Part shown: positions 15,084 to 25,485 of the stretch, piece after piece | Numbering within the stretch: position 1 is the stretch's first letter | Layout: each line of letters opens with the position of its first letter | Assembly (NCBI GenBank): GCA_965212085.1 | Contig: OZ243042.1 | Coordinates: 2,666,001-2,730,000, forward strand | Length of the DNA stretch: 64,000 bases | Direction of reading: 5' to 3' | Origin: JAHRAW01 sp965212085 | GTDB lineage: Bacteria > Pseudomonadota > Gammaproteobacteria > Arenicellales > Poriferihabitantaceae | The notes under the pieces: generated by a model | Seen by the model: the letters and a program-made list of their open reading frames with translations, nothing else | Database searches by the model: none | Told to the model about the DNA's origin: nothing | Program-made: the position numbers and the translations under genes

Positions 15084-16058
15084 TCACGAATAAAACGGCG
15101 GCTCCCCCGGCGGGCGGGTTTTGAAGCGGCGGTGGGACCAGAAGTATTGTTCCGGGGCGTGTTCGATCAGTTCTTCAATGGCGCGGTTCATCTGCGCGAC
15201 GTCGCGGGCTTGGTCGCCGCAAGGGTAGTCGGCGAGCGGCGGGTTGAAGATGATTTCAAAGCCCCGCCCCCAGGGCAGGATGCGGGTCGCGCAGGGGATC
15301 ACCGTGGCGTTGCCGAGGCGGGCGATTCGCCCCAGGGCGGCGTAGGTTGCGGTGGGGATGGCGTAAAAGGGCGCGAAGACGCCTTGGGGATGGCCTTTTT
15401 TTGACCCTTTTTTGGAGTCGGTTTTTGAGTCGCGGGTGCGCCCCGGATCCTGGTCCGGCATGTAGTAAAAGCAGTGGCCCCGGCGGAGCAGCCGGATCAG
15501 GGAACTGGCCGGGGCTTTGCGGGGGTACTGAACGATGCCGAAGCGCGCGCGGTACTTTTTGATCAGCGCGTCCATCAGCGGGTTCTTGTGGCGCCGGTAC
15601 ATGCTGACCATCGGCGCGATGATGGACAGATAGGCACCGCCACATTCGAGGCCGGTGAAATGGGGGGCGAGGAAAATGATGTTTTCGCCGCGGCTCCGCG
15701 CCGCCTCAAGGATCGCGTGGTTTTGCACGCGGGTCAGCCGCCGGATCCGGGCTTTGCCGCCCCACCACGCCACGCCGCTCACCAGCACCGCGATCACGAG
15801 GCTGCGGAAATGCCCCCTGGCGAGGGCGCGGATTTCGGCTTTTTTGAGCCGTGGGAAACAGGCGCCGAGGTTGCGCAGGGTGATTTTGCGCCGCGGGCGG
15901 TGCAGCCACCAGGCGAGTTCCCCGCCCACCACGCCGAGCAGGTACAACACCGGCAGCGGCAGCCACGCCAGCAGTCTCAGCGCGCCCACCATGCACCACA
16001 CCGGCCAGAAGCGCGGGCCGGAATACGCTTTGAACAAGGCGCTCAAGGTCGGTTGCAT
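15084..16058 (-). CDS. lpxL: Lipid A biosynthesis lauroyl/myristoyl acyltransferase (LpxL/HtrB family)
   Basis: The enzyme transfers a secondary acyl chain to Kdo2-lipid IVA at the inner membrane. The 324-aa protein has an N-terminal membrane anchor, the catalytic HFTGLE (H-x4-E) motif, MYRRHKNPLMDALI, YYMPDQDPGR and the C-terminal PEQYFWSHRRFKTRPPGEP block that is nearly invariant in LpxL/LpxP. ATG 16058 aligns with the family start (ALFKAYSGPRFW); the frame extends to 16127 without conserved sequence. A Lys/Ser-rich insertion (SKTDSKKGSKKG) near residue 210 is unusual. Which acyl chain is used cannot be told. Confidence 0.9.
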   Translation of the reverse strand: MQPTLSALFKAYSGPRFWPVWCMVGALRLLAWLPLPVLYLLGVVGGELAWWLHRPRRKITLRNLGACFPRLKKAEIRALARGHFRSLVIAVLVSGVAWWGGKARIRRLTRVQNHAILEAARSRGENIIFLAPHFTGLECGGAYLSIIAPMVSMYRRHKNPLMDALIKKYRARFGIVQYPRKAPASSLIRLLRRGHCFYYMPDQDPGRTRDSKTDSKKGSKKGHPQGVFAPFYAIPTATYAALGRIARLGNATVIPCATRILPWGRGFEIIFNPPLADYPCGDQARDVAQMNRAIEELIEHAPEQYFWSHRRFKTRPPGEPPFYS

Positions 16059-16222
16059 GGCGGAACGGTGTGTATGGATAAAAAGCGCACGGGTCACCCC
16101 GGTTGGTGGTATAATCAGCAACCGCAAGGCCCCGGGAATACCCGGCTGATTTTACACAACGATTTGACACAATGCGCGGCGCACATTCCCCGCATTGCAC
16201 CTGGCGTGATTCGGAGCACCCC

Positions 16223-18082
16223 GTGACAGAGACCTTACACCTTACCGCTGAGATGATCGGGGTACTGGGTATATTGGCCGTCACCATCTACTTATTCGCT
16301 TTTGAAGTGCTGCGCGTGGACGTCGCCGCGATCGGCATCATGGTGCTCATCGGCCTCACCAGCCTGATACCGGGCTACGCCGGGCTGGTGGACCCCCAGA
16401 CGTTGTTCAGCGGCTATTCCTCCAACGCGGTGATCTCCATCATAGCGGTAATGATCATCGGCGCCGGGCTCGACCGCACCGGCATCATGGGGCAGGTGGC
16501 CGGCAAAATCCTCAAACTCGGCGGCAACACCGAAGGGCGCGTGATCGTGCTCATCTCCGGCGTGGTCGGCGTGATCTCCAGTTTCATGCAGAACATCGGC
16601 GCCGCGGCGTTGTTCCTGCCGGTGGTCAACCGCATCGCCCGCCAGGGCAACCTCGCCATCTCGCGGCTGCTGATGCCCATGGGATTCTGCGCCATCCTCG
16701 GCGGCACCGTGACCATGATCGGCTCCAGCCCGCTGATTCTGCTCAACGACCTCATCGAAAACTCCAACGACGCGCTGCCCGCCGGCGTGCCGCAGATGGA
16801 AACCTTCGGCCTGTTCGCGGTTACGCCGGTGGGGATTACGCTGTTGTTTATCGGCGTTTGTTACTTCGTGTTCCTCGGCCGCTTCGTGCTGCCGGTAATC
16901 AAGCACAAGCCGGGGGAATCCGGCAGCATGCTCAAGTACTTCAAGGAAGTGTACGGCATCGCCGGGGAGGTCTATGAATGCCAGGTGAGCGCCGAAAGCC
17001 CGTTGATCGGCAAGACCCTGTCGGACGTGGACGCCGCCGGGCGCGCCGGCTGGATCGTCGCCATGCGCAGCGGCGAGAAACTGACCGTGGCCCCCAGGGG
17101 GGATTCGGAATTCTCCGTAGGCTCGGAGATGGCGATCATGGGCCGCCACCAGGCGGTGCTGGACTTCGCCCAGGAATACGCGCTGCTGGTCAAAAATGAA
17201 ATGGACGTGTTCGCCGAAGTGCTGAGCACCGCCAGCGCCGGCATCGCCGAAATCGTCATCATGCCGGACTCCTCGATGATCGGCAAAAGCATCAAGGACG
17301 CGCACATCCGCAAAAAATACGGCGCCACGGTGCTGACCGTGTTTCGCGCCGACGACGTCATTGACCAGGACCTTGCGGAGTTGGTGATGCAGTCCGGCGA
17401 CACGCTGGTGGTGCACATTCGCTGGGGCGAGTTGCTGCCCATCGCCGACGACCGCCACGACTTCGCGGTGGTCACCGACTTTCCCCGCGAAGACAACCGC
17501 CCGGAAAAACTCAAGTACGCCGGCGGGTTTTTTCTCCTGACCCTGTGCCTGGTGTTGTTCACCGACATGCGCCTGTCCATCGCCCTGATGACCGGCGCGG
17601 TGGGCATGATCATGAGCGGCGTAATCAAAATAGACGAAGCCTACCGCGCCATCGGCTGGCAAAGCGTGTTCCTGCTGGCGAGCCTGATACCCCTCGGCAT
17701 CGCCATGGAAAACAGCGGCACCGCGGCGTGGGTCGCCCGGCAGATGCTGCTGATGCTGGGGGACGTGCCGGTGTGGGTGCTGCAAGCGGTGGTCGCCATC
17801 ATGGCGACGGTCTTCACCCTGCTGATGTCCAACGTCGGCGCCACGGTCCTGCTCGTGCCCCTCGCCGTCAACATCGCCATCGGCGCCGGCGCCAACCCCG
17901 CGGTCTTCGCCCTGACCGTGGCCCTCGCCACTTCCAACTCATTCCTGATCCCCACCCACCAGGTGAACGCCCTGATCATGGGCCCGGGCGGCTACCGCGT
18001 ATCCGACTTCCTGAAAGCCGGCAGCATCATGACGCTGATGTTTCTGGTGGTGATGATTCTGATGCTCGGTTTGTTTTATTAG
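16223..18082 (+). CDS. SLC13/DASS-type anion transporter with two TrkA-C (RCK_C) domains
   Basis: The 619-aa inner-membrane protein has about ten hydrophobic segments in two halves separated by a cytoplasmic region at about 225-410. That region carries two RCK_C-like modules (VYECQVSAESPLIGKTLSDVD and IAEIVIMPDSSMIGKSIKDAHIRKKYGATVLTVFR). SSPLILLND and NSFLIPTHQVNALIMGPGGY are the re-entrant loop motifs of DASS/ArsB-like carriers. GTG 16223 has GGAG 6 nt upstream. Relatives move sulfate, citrate or other anions with sodium, and the substrate is not predictable. No operon partner is apparent. Confidence 0.85.
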   Translation: MTETLHLTAEMIGVLGILAVTIYLFAFEVLRVDVAAIGIMVLIGLTSLIPGYAGLVDPQTLFSGYSSNAVISIIAVMIIGAGLDRTGIMGQVAGKILKLGGNTEGRVIVLISGVVGVISSFMQNIGAAALFLPVVNRIARQGNLAISRLLMPMGFCAILGGTVTMIGSSPLILLNDLIENSNDALPAGVPQMETFGLFAVTPVGITLLFIGVCYFVFLGRFVLPVIKHKPGESGSMLKYFKEVYGIAGEVYECQVSAESPLIGKTLSDVDAAGRAGWIVAMRSGEKLTVAPRGDSEFSVGSEMAIMGRHQAVLDFAQEYALLVKNEMDVFAEVLSTASAGIAEIVIMPDSSMIGKSIKDAHIRKKYGATVLTVFRADDVIDQDLAELVMQSGDTLVVHIRWGELLPIADDRHDFAVVTDFPREDNRPEKLKYAGGFFLLTLCLVLFTDMRLSIALMTGAVGMIMSGVIKIDEAYRAIGWQSVFLLASLIPLGIAMENSGTAAWVARQMLLMLGDVPVWVLQAVVAIMATVFTLLMSNVGATVLLVPLAVNIAIGAGANPAVFALTVALATSNSFLIPTHQVNALIMGPGGYRVSDFLKAGSIMTLMFLVVMILMLGLFY

Positions 18083-18192
18083 CGCGGGTTGTTCTCCCAT
18101 ACCCTGCGGCACGACAGTCCGGCTAGCATCGGTAGGGTTTGAACGGCGGCGGGAACTTTGTGCGCGAACAGGAACAGGCCGCGACCTTGCCC
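18083..18192. repeat. Degenerate dispersed-repeat fragment between convergent genes
   Basis: The stretch around 18108-18160 (GCACGACAGTCCGGCTAGC, GGGTTTGAACGGC, AACTTTGTGCGCG) parallels the tail of repeat D at 58080-58140. GGCCGCGACCTTGCCCCTAC at 18177-18196 is a decayed half of palindrome B. No gene is seen. Confidence 0.5.
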
Positions 18193-19011
18193 CTACGCCA
18201 CCCCCGCCCGCTGCCGCACCGCCTCAAACAGAAACAATCCGGCGGCCACCGAGACGTTGAGGCTGGAGACGCCCCCGGCCATCGGGATTCGTGCCAGTTG
18301 GTCGCAGCGTTCGCGGGTCAGGCGTCGCAGGCCGCGTTCCTCGGCGCCCATGACGATGGCGATGTCGGTGGTGGCGCTGAAATCCAGTTCATACAGGGTG
18401 CGCGGCGCGGCGTCGTCGCCGCCGGTGATCCAGATGCCGCGCTTTTGCAGGTTGTCCATGGTGCGCGCCAGGTTGGGAACATAAAACACCGGCACCCGCC
18501 GCGCCGCGCCGGCGGCCACCCGGGCCACCGTGGCATTGACCGGGCAGGCGCCGTCCTTCGGCAGGATTACCGCGTCCACCCCGGCACCGTCGGCGGTGCG
18601 CAGGCAGGCGCCGAGGTTGTGGGGGTCCTGGACTTGATCAAGGATCAACAACAAGGCGCGGTGGTCGAGTTCGTCCAGCAGGCGGTACAGGTCCGGCTGC
18701 ACAAGGGCGGGTTGCGCTTGAACCCGGGCGATGACGCCCTGATGCCGAACGCCTTGCGATAACCGGTCCAGTTCGTCCCGTGATGCCGAACGGAAGTTGA
18801 TTTTGTTCTGCGCCAGGTCGTGCCGCAGCCGCTTCATCCGCTGGTCGTGGCGGCGCTCGTCCAGCAGCACTTCGATGACCTCCGCCGCTCCCCGCGCCAG
18901 CGACGAGCGCACCCCGTGAAACCCGCACAGGATTTCCTCGGCGAGGTTTTCTCCGGCGAGGTCTTCCTCAGCGGGAAGATTTTTGGCCGCGCCTTGCGGT
19001 TTTTTTGCCAC
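18193..19011 (-). CDS. rlmB: 23S rRNA (guanosine-2'-O)-methyltransferase
   Basis: RlmB methylates G2251 in the peptidyl-transferase P loop. The protein has the N-terminal SpoU substrate-binding domain (LCGFHGVRSSLARGAAEVIEVLLD) and a knotted SPOUT domain with QDPHNLGACLRTADGAGVDAVILPKD, VMGAEERGLRRLTRE and the cofactor knot IPMAGGVSSLNVSVAAGLFLFEAVRQR. GTG 19011 gives a 272-aa protein of near-usual length and overlaps the rnr 3' end by 44 bp. Earlier ATG codons (to 19185) would add only a low-complexity NPNPNQNQ tail read from the rnr repeat. Overlap with rnr suggests coupled translation, the usual rnr-rlmB order in gammaproteobacteria. Confidence 0.9.
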   Translation of the reverse strand: MAKKPQGAAKNLPAEEDLAGENLAEEILCGFHGVRSSLARGAAEVIEVLLDERRHDQRMKRLRHDLAQNKINFRSASRDELDRLSQGVRHQGVIARVQAQPALVQPDLYRLLDELDHRALLLILDQVQDPHNLGACLRTADGAGVDAVILPKDGACPVNATVARVAAGAARRVPVFYVPNLARTMDNLQKRGIWITGGDDAAPRTLYELDFSATTDIAIVMGAEERGLRRLTRERCDQLARIPMAGGVSSLNVSVAAGLFLFEAVRQRAGVA

Positions 19012-21412
19012 GGGGTTTGGAGCCGCCCTGCTTTTTGCCTTTGGGTTTTCTTTGCGCGGGCTTTTGGCCTTTGGATTTTTTTGGTTCTGGTTTGGGTTTG
19101 GGTTTGGGTTTTGGTTTTGGTTTTGGTTTGGACTTCGGCCCGGCATCATCGTCGCACAGTTCAAAATCAATCTTTGCGTCATCAAGGCTGACCCTGGCCA
19201 CGACTATCCGCAGGCGGTCGCCGAGGCGGAACCGCCGCGCGCTGCGCTGGCCGGTGAGTTGGAAGCGCAGCGGGTCGAAGTGATAATAATCGTCGCCAAG
19301 TCCGGTGACGTGCACCAGGCCGTCTATAAAAATATCGTCCAGCTGCACGAACACCCCGAACTCCTTGACCCCGGAAATCACCCCGTCAAACTGCTCGCCG
19401 ACCTTGTCCTGCATGAACTCGGCCTTCAACCAGGCGACCACGTCGCGGCTCGCGTCGTCGGCCCGGCGCTCGGTGAACGAGCACTGCTCGGCGATTTTTT
19501 GAAGGCCGCTTGCGCTGGTTTGATTGGTTTCATCCGTTACAAGTTTGCCGCCGCCGAGTTCGCGTATCCGGCGGTGCACCACGAGGTCGCTGTAGCGGCG
19601 GATGGGCGAGGTGAAATGGGTGTACGCGGGGTACGCCAGCGCGAAGTGCCCGGCCGGGTCGGCGCCGTACACCGCCTGGCTCAGGCTGCGCAGCAGTAGC
19701 GACTGAACCAGCGGCGCAATATCCGCTTTGGCCGAGACCGCCTCCACCAGCCGCGCGTAATCCGCCGCCGTGGGCTGCTCGCCGCCGCCGATTTCCAGGC
19801 CCATGCCGCTGAGAAAGCGGCGTAGTTCCACCAGGGATTCGCCGTCGGGTCCCAGGTGGTTGCGGTAGATGGCGCCACCGCCGGGGCCGGGGCCGGGACT
19901 CTGCTGCAACTGCCGCGCCGCGCACACATTCGCCGCCAGCATGCATTCCTCAATGAGGCGGTGGGCGTGGTTGCGCGGGCGCACCGATATGCTACGGATT
20001 TTCTGGTTGTCGTCAAACTCAATGTGGGCTTCGGGAAACTCAAAATCAATGGTTCCCCGCCGGCGCCGTTGCTCCAGCAGCAAGCCGGTGAGCGCGTAAA
20101 GGTTATCCAGCTGCGGCGCAACCGCTTGCCATTTTTTGCGCGCGGCGGCGTTTTTGCCGGACACGATATCGCTGACGATGGTATAGGTCAGGCGCGCTTT
20201 GGAGTGCATGATTCCCGGATAGAAACGGTGGCGGCGAATTTTTCCGGCGGCGCTGAAAGCGATGTCGCAGACCATGCAGTAGCGGTCTTCGCCGGGGTTC
20301 AACGAGCAAATGCCGTTGGACAGTTGCTCCGGCAGCATCGGCACCACGCGGTTGGGAAAATACACCGAGTTGCCGCGCTTCAGGGCTTCCCGATCCAACG
20401 CCGTGCCGGGGCGCACGTAATGGCTGACGTCGGCGATGGCCACCACCAGCCGCCAGCCGTTACCGTTGCCATTCTCGCTATCATTCAGCGGCTCGCAGTA
20501 CACCGCATCGTCAAAATCCCGCGCGTCTTCGCCGTCTATGGTCACCAGCGGCAGGGAGCGCAGGTCGTGCCGGCCCTGCCGGCCCTGTTGGGGTTTCACG
20601 CTTTGCAGTTGGCCCTGCATTTCCCGCAGTTGCGCTTCCACCTCCGCCGGCCAGCGGGCCGGGATGCCGTGCTTGCGGATGGCGATCTGCGTCTCCATGC
20701 CCGCTTCCAGTTGCTTGCCCAGAACCTCAACGATCTCGCCCACGGCGTGGCGGTGCTCCACCGGGTGCTGAATGACTCGGGCGACTACGATGTCGCCGTC
20801 CTCGGCGCCGTTGCGATGCTCGCCGGGGATGGTGATGTCTCTGGCGTAGCGCGAATCGTCCGGCTCCACGAAACCGACCCGGCTCTCGACATGAAAATGA
20901 CCGACGATTTCGCGCTCCGGGTCCACGATGACTTCCACCACCACCCCTTCTTTGCGGCCACGCTCGTCAATGCGCTTGAGCCGCACCAGCACGCGGTCGC
21001 CGTGCAGGACTCTTCGCATCTGCCGGTGGTGCAGGAACAAGTCCCCGGAACCGTCGTCGGGGATGACGAAACCGTAGCCGTTGGCGTGGCCGCTGACCCG
21101 GCCCGGCGCGATGTCCATTTTCTGCGGCAACGCATAGCGCCCCTTGCGGTCGTTGAGCACGATGCCCTGCCCCCCCATGCGCTCCAGCCGCGCGGCCACG
21201 GCCTTGCCCGCGGCTTTCGCCCGCAGGTCAAAGCGCTCGCAAATTTGCCCCAGGGTGACCGGGCCTTTACATTCGCCGAGAAATTCCAACAGCAGCAGGC
21301 GCGACGGCACCGGAATGCCGGACCCATCCGCCGGGCGGAAACCGTTACCGCCGCTACCGCTTGGCGCGTGGTTTTTGGGGGGTGGCCGGTGGCGGCGGGA
21401 AGGTGTATTCAC
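18968..21412 (-). CDS. rnr: Ribonuclease R
   Basis: RNase R is a processive 3'-5' exoribonuclease acting on structured RNA. The domain order is a winged helix (PVPSRLLLLEFLGECKGPVTLGQICERF), two cold-shock domains, and the RNB catalytic domain with DARDFDDAVYCE and ADVSHYV. It is followed by the HRLIEECMLAAN and HFTSPIRRYSDLVVHR motifs, an S1 domain (FDGVISGVKEFGVFVQLDD) and a basic tail. The tail begins with a near-perfect (KP)n run and continues KKSKGQKPAQRKPKGKK. GTG 21412 gives 814 aa; GTG 21457 is also in frame (829 aa). Neither has a good ribosome-binding site. Confidence 0.93.
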   Translation of the reverse strand: MNTPSRRHRPPPKNHAPSGSGGNGFRPADGSGIPVPSRLLLLEFLGECKGPVTLGQICERFDLRAKAAGKAVAARLERMGGQGIVLNDRKGRYALPQKMDIAPGRVSGHANGYGFVIPDDGSGDLFLHHRQMRRVLHGDRVLVRLKRIDERGRKEGVVVEVIVDPEREIVGHFHVESRVGFVEPDDSRYARDITIPGEHRNGAEDGDIVVARVIQHPVEHRHAVGEIVEVLGKQLEAGMETQIAIRKHGIPARWPAEVEAQLREMQGQLQSVKPQQGRQGRHDLRSLPLVTIDGEDARDFDDAVYCEPLNDSENGNGNGWRLVVAIADVSHYVRPGTALDREALKRGNSVYFPNRVVPMLPEQLSNGICSLNPGEDRYCMVCDIAFSAAGKIRRHRFYPGIMHSKARLTYTIVSDIVSGKNAAARKKWQAVAPQLDNLYALTGLLLEQRRRRGTIDFEFPEAHIEFDDNQKIRSISVRPRNHAHRLIEECMLAANVCAARQLQQSPGPGPGGGAIYRNHLGPDGESLVELRRFLSGMGLEIGGGEQPTAADYARLVEAVSAKADIAPLVQSLLLRSLSQAVYGADPAGHFALAYPAYTHFTSPIRRYSDLVVHRRIRELGGGKLVTDETNQTSASGLQKIAEQCSFTERRADDASRDVVAWLKAEFMQDKVGEQFDGVISGVKEFGVFVQLDDIFIDGLVHVTGLGDDYYHFDPLRFQLTGQRSARRFRLGDRLRIVVARVSLDDAKIDFELCDDDAGPKSKPKPKPKPKPKPKPEPKKSKGQKPAQRKPKGKKQGGSKPRGKKTARRGQKSSR
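19080..19135. repeat. GGTTTG/GGTTTT hexamer repeat encoding the Lys-Pro tail of RNase R
   Basis: About eight tandem TTTGGG/TTTTGG hexamers on the + strand encode the KPKPKPKP segment on the minus strand. This is a coding microsatellite that can change length by whole hexamers without breaking the frame. Confidence 0.65.
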
Positions 21413-21484
21413 GGGGGATGGAATGGTAAAGTATCGGCAAACGATAACTGCCAACACTCAAACCAAGCATCGACAACATCTGGA

Positions 21485-21545
21485 TAAACTAAAACAGGCG
21501 AACCAAAACGGGCAAACTAAAACGGGCAAACTAAAACGGCAACGG
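21485..21545. repeat. Short tandem repeat between rnr and pntA
   Basis: AAACTAAAACGGGC-type units of 14 bp repeat about four times with small changes between the divergent rnr and pntA genes. No clear promoter boxes stand out next to it. Confidence 0.55.
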
Positions 21546-21624
21546 GCGGGCGGTCATCGGCGCGGAAACAAAAAATATGCCATAGCCACGATCTCCGTGC
21601 GGCCAATCATACCACCAAACCCCA

Positions 21625-23175
21625 ATGAAAATCGGCATCCCCAAAGAAACCCACGAAAATGAGCGGCGCGTGGCGTGCATCCCGGCTGAGGTGGTGCGGC
21701 TGGGCGGGTTGGGGCATGCGGTGTTGATTGAACGCAGCGCCGGTTTCGCCGCCGGGTTCAGCGACCCCGAGTACCAGGAGGCCGGCGCCGTCATTATAGA
21801 CGAACCCCGCGACCTGTGGGAACAGGCGCAACTGGTGTGCAAGGTTCACCCGCCCGGGGTCGGCAAATCCGGGCTGCACGAAGCCGACCTGTTGACCACC
21901 GGCAAAACCCTCATCAGTTTTTTCTGGCCGGCGCAAAACCGGGCGTTGCTTGAGCAGGTCGCGGCCCGCGGCGCAACGGTGCTGGCCATGGATGCGGTGC
22001 CGCGCATCTCCCGCGCGCAAAAAATGGACGCGCTGTCTTCGATGTCGAGCATCGCCGGATACCGCGCGGTGATTGAGGCCGGGCAGCATTTCGGGCGTTT
22101 TTTCACCGGCCAGATTACCGCCGCCGGAAAAATTCCGCCGGCCACGGTGATGGTGATCGGCGCCGGGGTCGCCGGGCTGTCCGCCATCGGCACGGCCGCC
22201 AGCCTCGGCGCGGTGGTGCGCGCGTTTGATACCCGCCCGGAAGTCCGGGAGCAGATCGAAAGCTTGAACGCCGAGTTCCTGGAACTGGATTTTGCCGAAG
22301 ACGGCAGCGGCCAGGGGGGCTACGCCAAAGTCATGAGCGAAGAATTCATCCGCGCCGAAATGGCCTTGTTCGCGGCCCAGGCACGGGAAGTGGACATCAT
22401 CATCACCACCGCGCTAATCCCGGGCAAGCCGGCGCCCAAACTGATCACCGCGCAGATGGTGGCGTCCATGAAAAACGGCGGCGTGATCGTTGATCTGGCC
22501 GCCGAGCAGGGCGGCAACTGTGAACTGACCGAGCCCGGCAAGGTGGCCCGGCGGCACGGCGTCAGCATCATCGGCTATACCGACCTGCCGGGGCGCATGG
22601 CGGCCCAGGCGAGCCAGTTGTACGCGGCCAACCTGCGCCACTTGATCGCTGAACTGACCCCGGGCAAAGACGGCAAACTGGTGATGGATATGGAAGATCA
22701 GGTGATTCGCGGGACTACGATCGTCCACAACGGCGAGATTACCTGGCCGCCGCCGGCACCGCCCATGCCCGCGCCCGCCGCAAAACCTGGGCCTGAGACA
22801 CCCGCCGCTGAAACCAAACCGCCGACCACGACCCGCAATCGCGGCTGGATTACCCTCGCCGGGGCCATCGCCGGCGGTGCCGCCATCCTCGCCCTGGGCG
22901 CGGTGGCGCCGCCGTCTTTCATGAATCATTTCATCGTCTTCGTGCTGGCCTGTTTTGTCGGCTGGCAAGTGGTCTGGAAAGTTACGCCGGCGTTGCACAC
23001 GCCGCTGATGAGCGTCACCAACGCCATCAGCAGCATCATCGTCATCGGCGCGCTGCTGCAAACCGGCTCGCCGGACTGGCGCTGGCTGGCGCTGGTGGCG
23101 TTGCTGCTGGCCTCCATCAACATCGCCGGGGGCTTTCTGGTTACCCAGCGAATGTTGAAAATGTTCCGCAAATAG
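21625..23175 (+). CDS. pntA: NAD(P) transhydrogenase, alpha subunit
   Basis: With PntB it couples proton entry to hydride transfer from NADH to NADP+, supplying NADPH. The 516-aa protein has the alanine-dehydrogenase/PNT N-terminal domain (MKIGIPKETHENERRVA), the NAD site VIGAGVAGLSAIGTAASLGAVV, and the RQD-loop region YRAVIEAGQHFGRFF. A Pro-rich linker at about 375-400 leads to a C-terminal membrane segment (ITLAGAIAGGAAILALG to LLASINIAGGFLVTQRM). It is the single-chain, E. coli-like alpha subunit, not the split PntAA/PntAB form. PntB follows after 7 bp. Confidence 0.95.
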   Translation: MKIGIPKETHENERRVACIPAEVVRLGGLGHAVLIERSAGFAAGFSDPEYQEAGAVIIDEPRDLWEQAQLVCKVHPPGVGKSGLHEADLLTTGKTLISFFWPAQNRALLEQVAARGATVLAMDAVPRISRAQKMDALSSMSSIAGYRAVIEAGQHFGRFFTGQITAAGKIPPATVMVIGAGVAGLSAIGTAASLGAVVRAFDTRPEVREQIESLNAEFLELDFAEDGSGQGGYAKVMSEEFIRAEMALFAAQAREVDIIITTALIPGKPAPKLITAQMVASMKNGGVIVDLAAEQGGNCELTEPGKVARRHGVSIIGYTDLPGRMAAQASQLYAANLRHLIAELTPGKDGKLVMDMEDQVIRGTTIVHNGEITWPPPAPPMPAPAAKPGPETPAAETKPPTTTRNRGWITLAGAIAGGAAILALGAVAPPSFMNHFIVFVLACFVGWQVVWKVTPALHTPLMSVTNAISSIIVIGALLQTGSPDWRWLALVALLLASINIAGGFLVTQRMLKMFRK

Positions 23176-23182
23176 GTGGCCG

Positions 23183-24643
<1,461 letters not shown>

Positions 24644-24670
24644 TGGCAGTGGCGGTGCGCTGTCATACAA

Positions 24671-24931
24671 CTGGATTCCCGAGAGCGCCAAGTGTCCGTA
24701 AGCCGCAAACAACGCGGCAACGGACACTTACGATCGGGAATGACGGCAGAGTTGTTGCCACGTTCTTCGGTGTCATAACCGCATTTGTGGGTAGTAAGGG
24801 CAGGTCGCGACCTGCCCCTACGCCACAGCTTAGCCGCTACCCCAACCCTTCCTTACGCCTTCGCCGTCATTCCCGAACGATAGAAAAATAGGGAGCGTTA
24901 GCGACTATATTTTTCATCGTATCGGGAATCC
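24671..24931. repeat. Composite palindromic repeat block C-B-A, inverted
   Basis: The gap between pntB and the small membrane genes (24644-24990) contains C (about 24671-24760), B (palindrome near 24799-24822) and A (24863-24931), all inverted relative to the copies near 1.7 and 12.7 kb. The element order is preserved in reverse, so the block moved or was copied as one unit. Confidence 0.85.
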
Positions 24932-24990
24932 AGTGCCGCTGACGCAGACTCAAATGCAGTATGGGAAGGTGTTGAGTGGAGTGATGACGA

Positions 24991-25140
24991 CTAAGCGGTG
25001 GCCTGTTCGTCCGCCTTTCCTTTGCTTTTGGTTTTGCTCGGTCGTTCGAAAATCATCACGAGGATAACCAACCCGGGAAACAGTAGCAGCACTTCGATGA
25101 AAAATATCCACATCACCCAGTTTTCTAAAAATGCTGTCAT
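24991..25140 (-). CDS. 49-residue single-pass membrane protein
   Basis: The frame encodes MTAFLENWVMWIFFIEVLLLFPG followed by LVILVMIFERPS and a charged tail rich in Lys, Asp and Glu. That gives one membrane helix with a C-terminal cytoplasmic or periplasmic tail. Its ATG overlaps the stop of the upstream 87-aa gene (ATGA, 4 bp), a typical coupled pair. The family is not recognised. The coding bases are AT-richer than the neighbours. Candidates include a holin-like, toxin-like or membrane-complex accessory protein, none of which can be preferred. Confidence 0.6.
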   Translation of the reverse strand: MTAFLENWVMWIFFIEVLLLFPGLVILVMIFERPSKTKSKGKADEQATA

Positions 25141-25400
25141 TTTGCGCTCCCGATTTGCTCGATTTGTTTAACTATCTTGTACAAAAAGTAGCCGCTTGCC
25201 ACGCCACCTATGGCAAACACCGCAGCGCCGGCTCCCAACAAACCAAACGTCGTGCCCAAAACTGCCAACGGGTCACCGTCTTTCGCCAGTATACTCGCTA
25301 TTCCGCCGGCGTCAAGCACCATAGTGCCAATCGTCGCCATCAGCAGTTTGGAATACAATGCGATGCGTTCCTTGCATTCCTCAACAAAATAAGTGGTCAT
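25137..25400 (-). CDS. 87-residue membrane protein, first gene of a two-gene operon
   Basis: The protein has a polar N-terminus (MTTYFVEECKERIALYSKLL), a hydrophobic segment from about 22, and a strong Gly/Ala-rich helix at about 48-72 (FGLLGAGAAVFAIGGVASG) followed by FLYKIVKQIEQ. Two membrane spans are likely. ATG 25400 has GGAG 6 nt upstream and a consensus promoter 33-60 bp upstream. The family is not recognised. Context is uninformative: palindromic repeats on one side and a two-component regulator on the other. Confidence 0.65.
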   Translation of the reverse strand: MTTYFVEECKERIALYSKLLMATIGTMVLDAGGIASILAKDGDPLAVLGTTFGLLGAGAAVFAIGGVASGYFLYKIVKQIEQIGSAK

Positions 25401-25432
25401 ACCATTCTCCGATAATCCATTTGTGATGAGGG

Positions 25433-25460
25433 ATTATAGGGTAAATCGCGCCGATGTCAA
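25433..25460 (-). promoter_or_regulatory. Consensus sigma-70 promoter of the small membrane operon
   Basis: On the minus strand TTGACA (25460-25455), a 16-bp spacer and TATAAT (25438-25433) match the consensus exactly. It is the best sigma-70 match noticed in the window. Confidence 0.8.
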
Positions 25461-25485
25461 GCGGATGGTATGGCTCAATCTTTTT

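Noticed and set aside
16292..17785. 497-codon minus-strand open frame opposite the SLC13-type transporter
   Set aside because: Shadow frame with extreme His/Asp/Gln content. The plus-strand frame has membrane helices, TrkA-C motifs and a ribosome-binding site.
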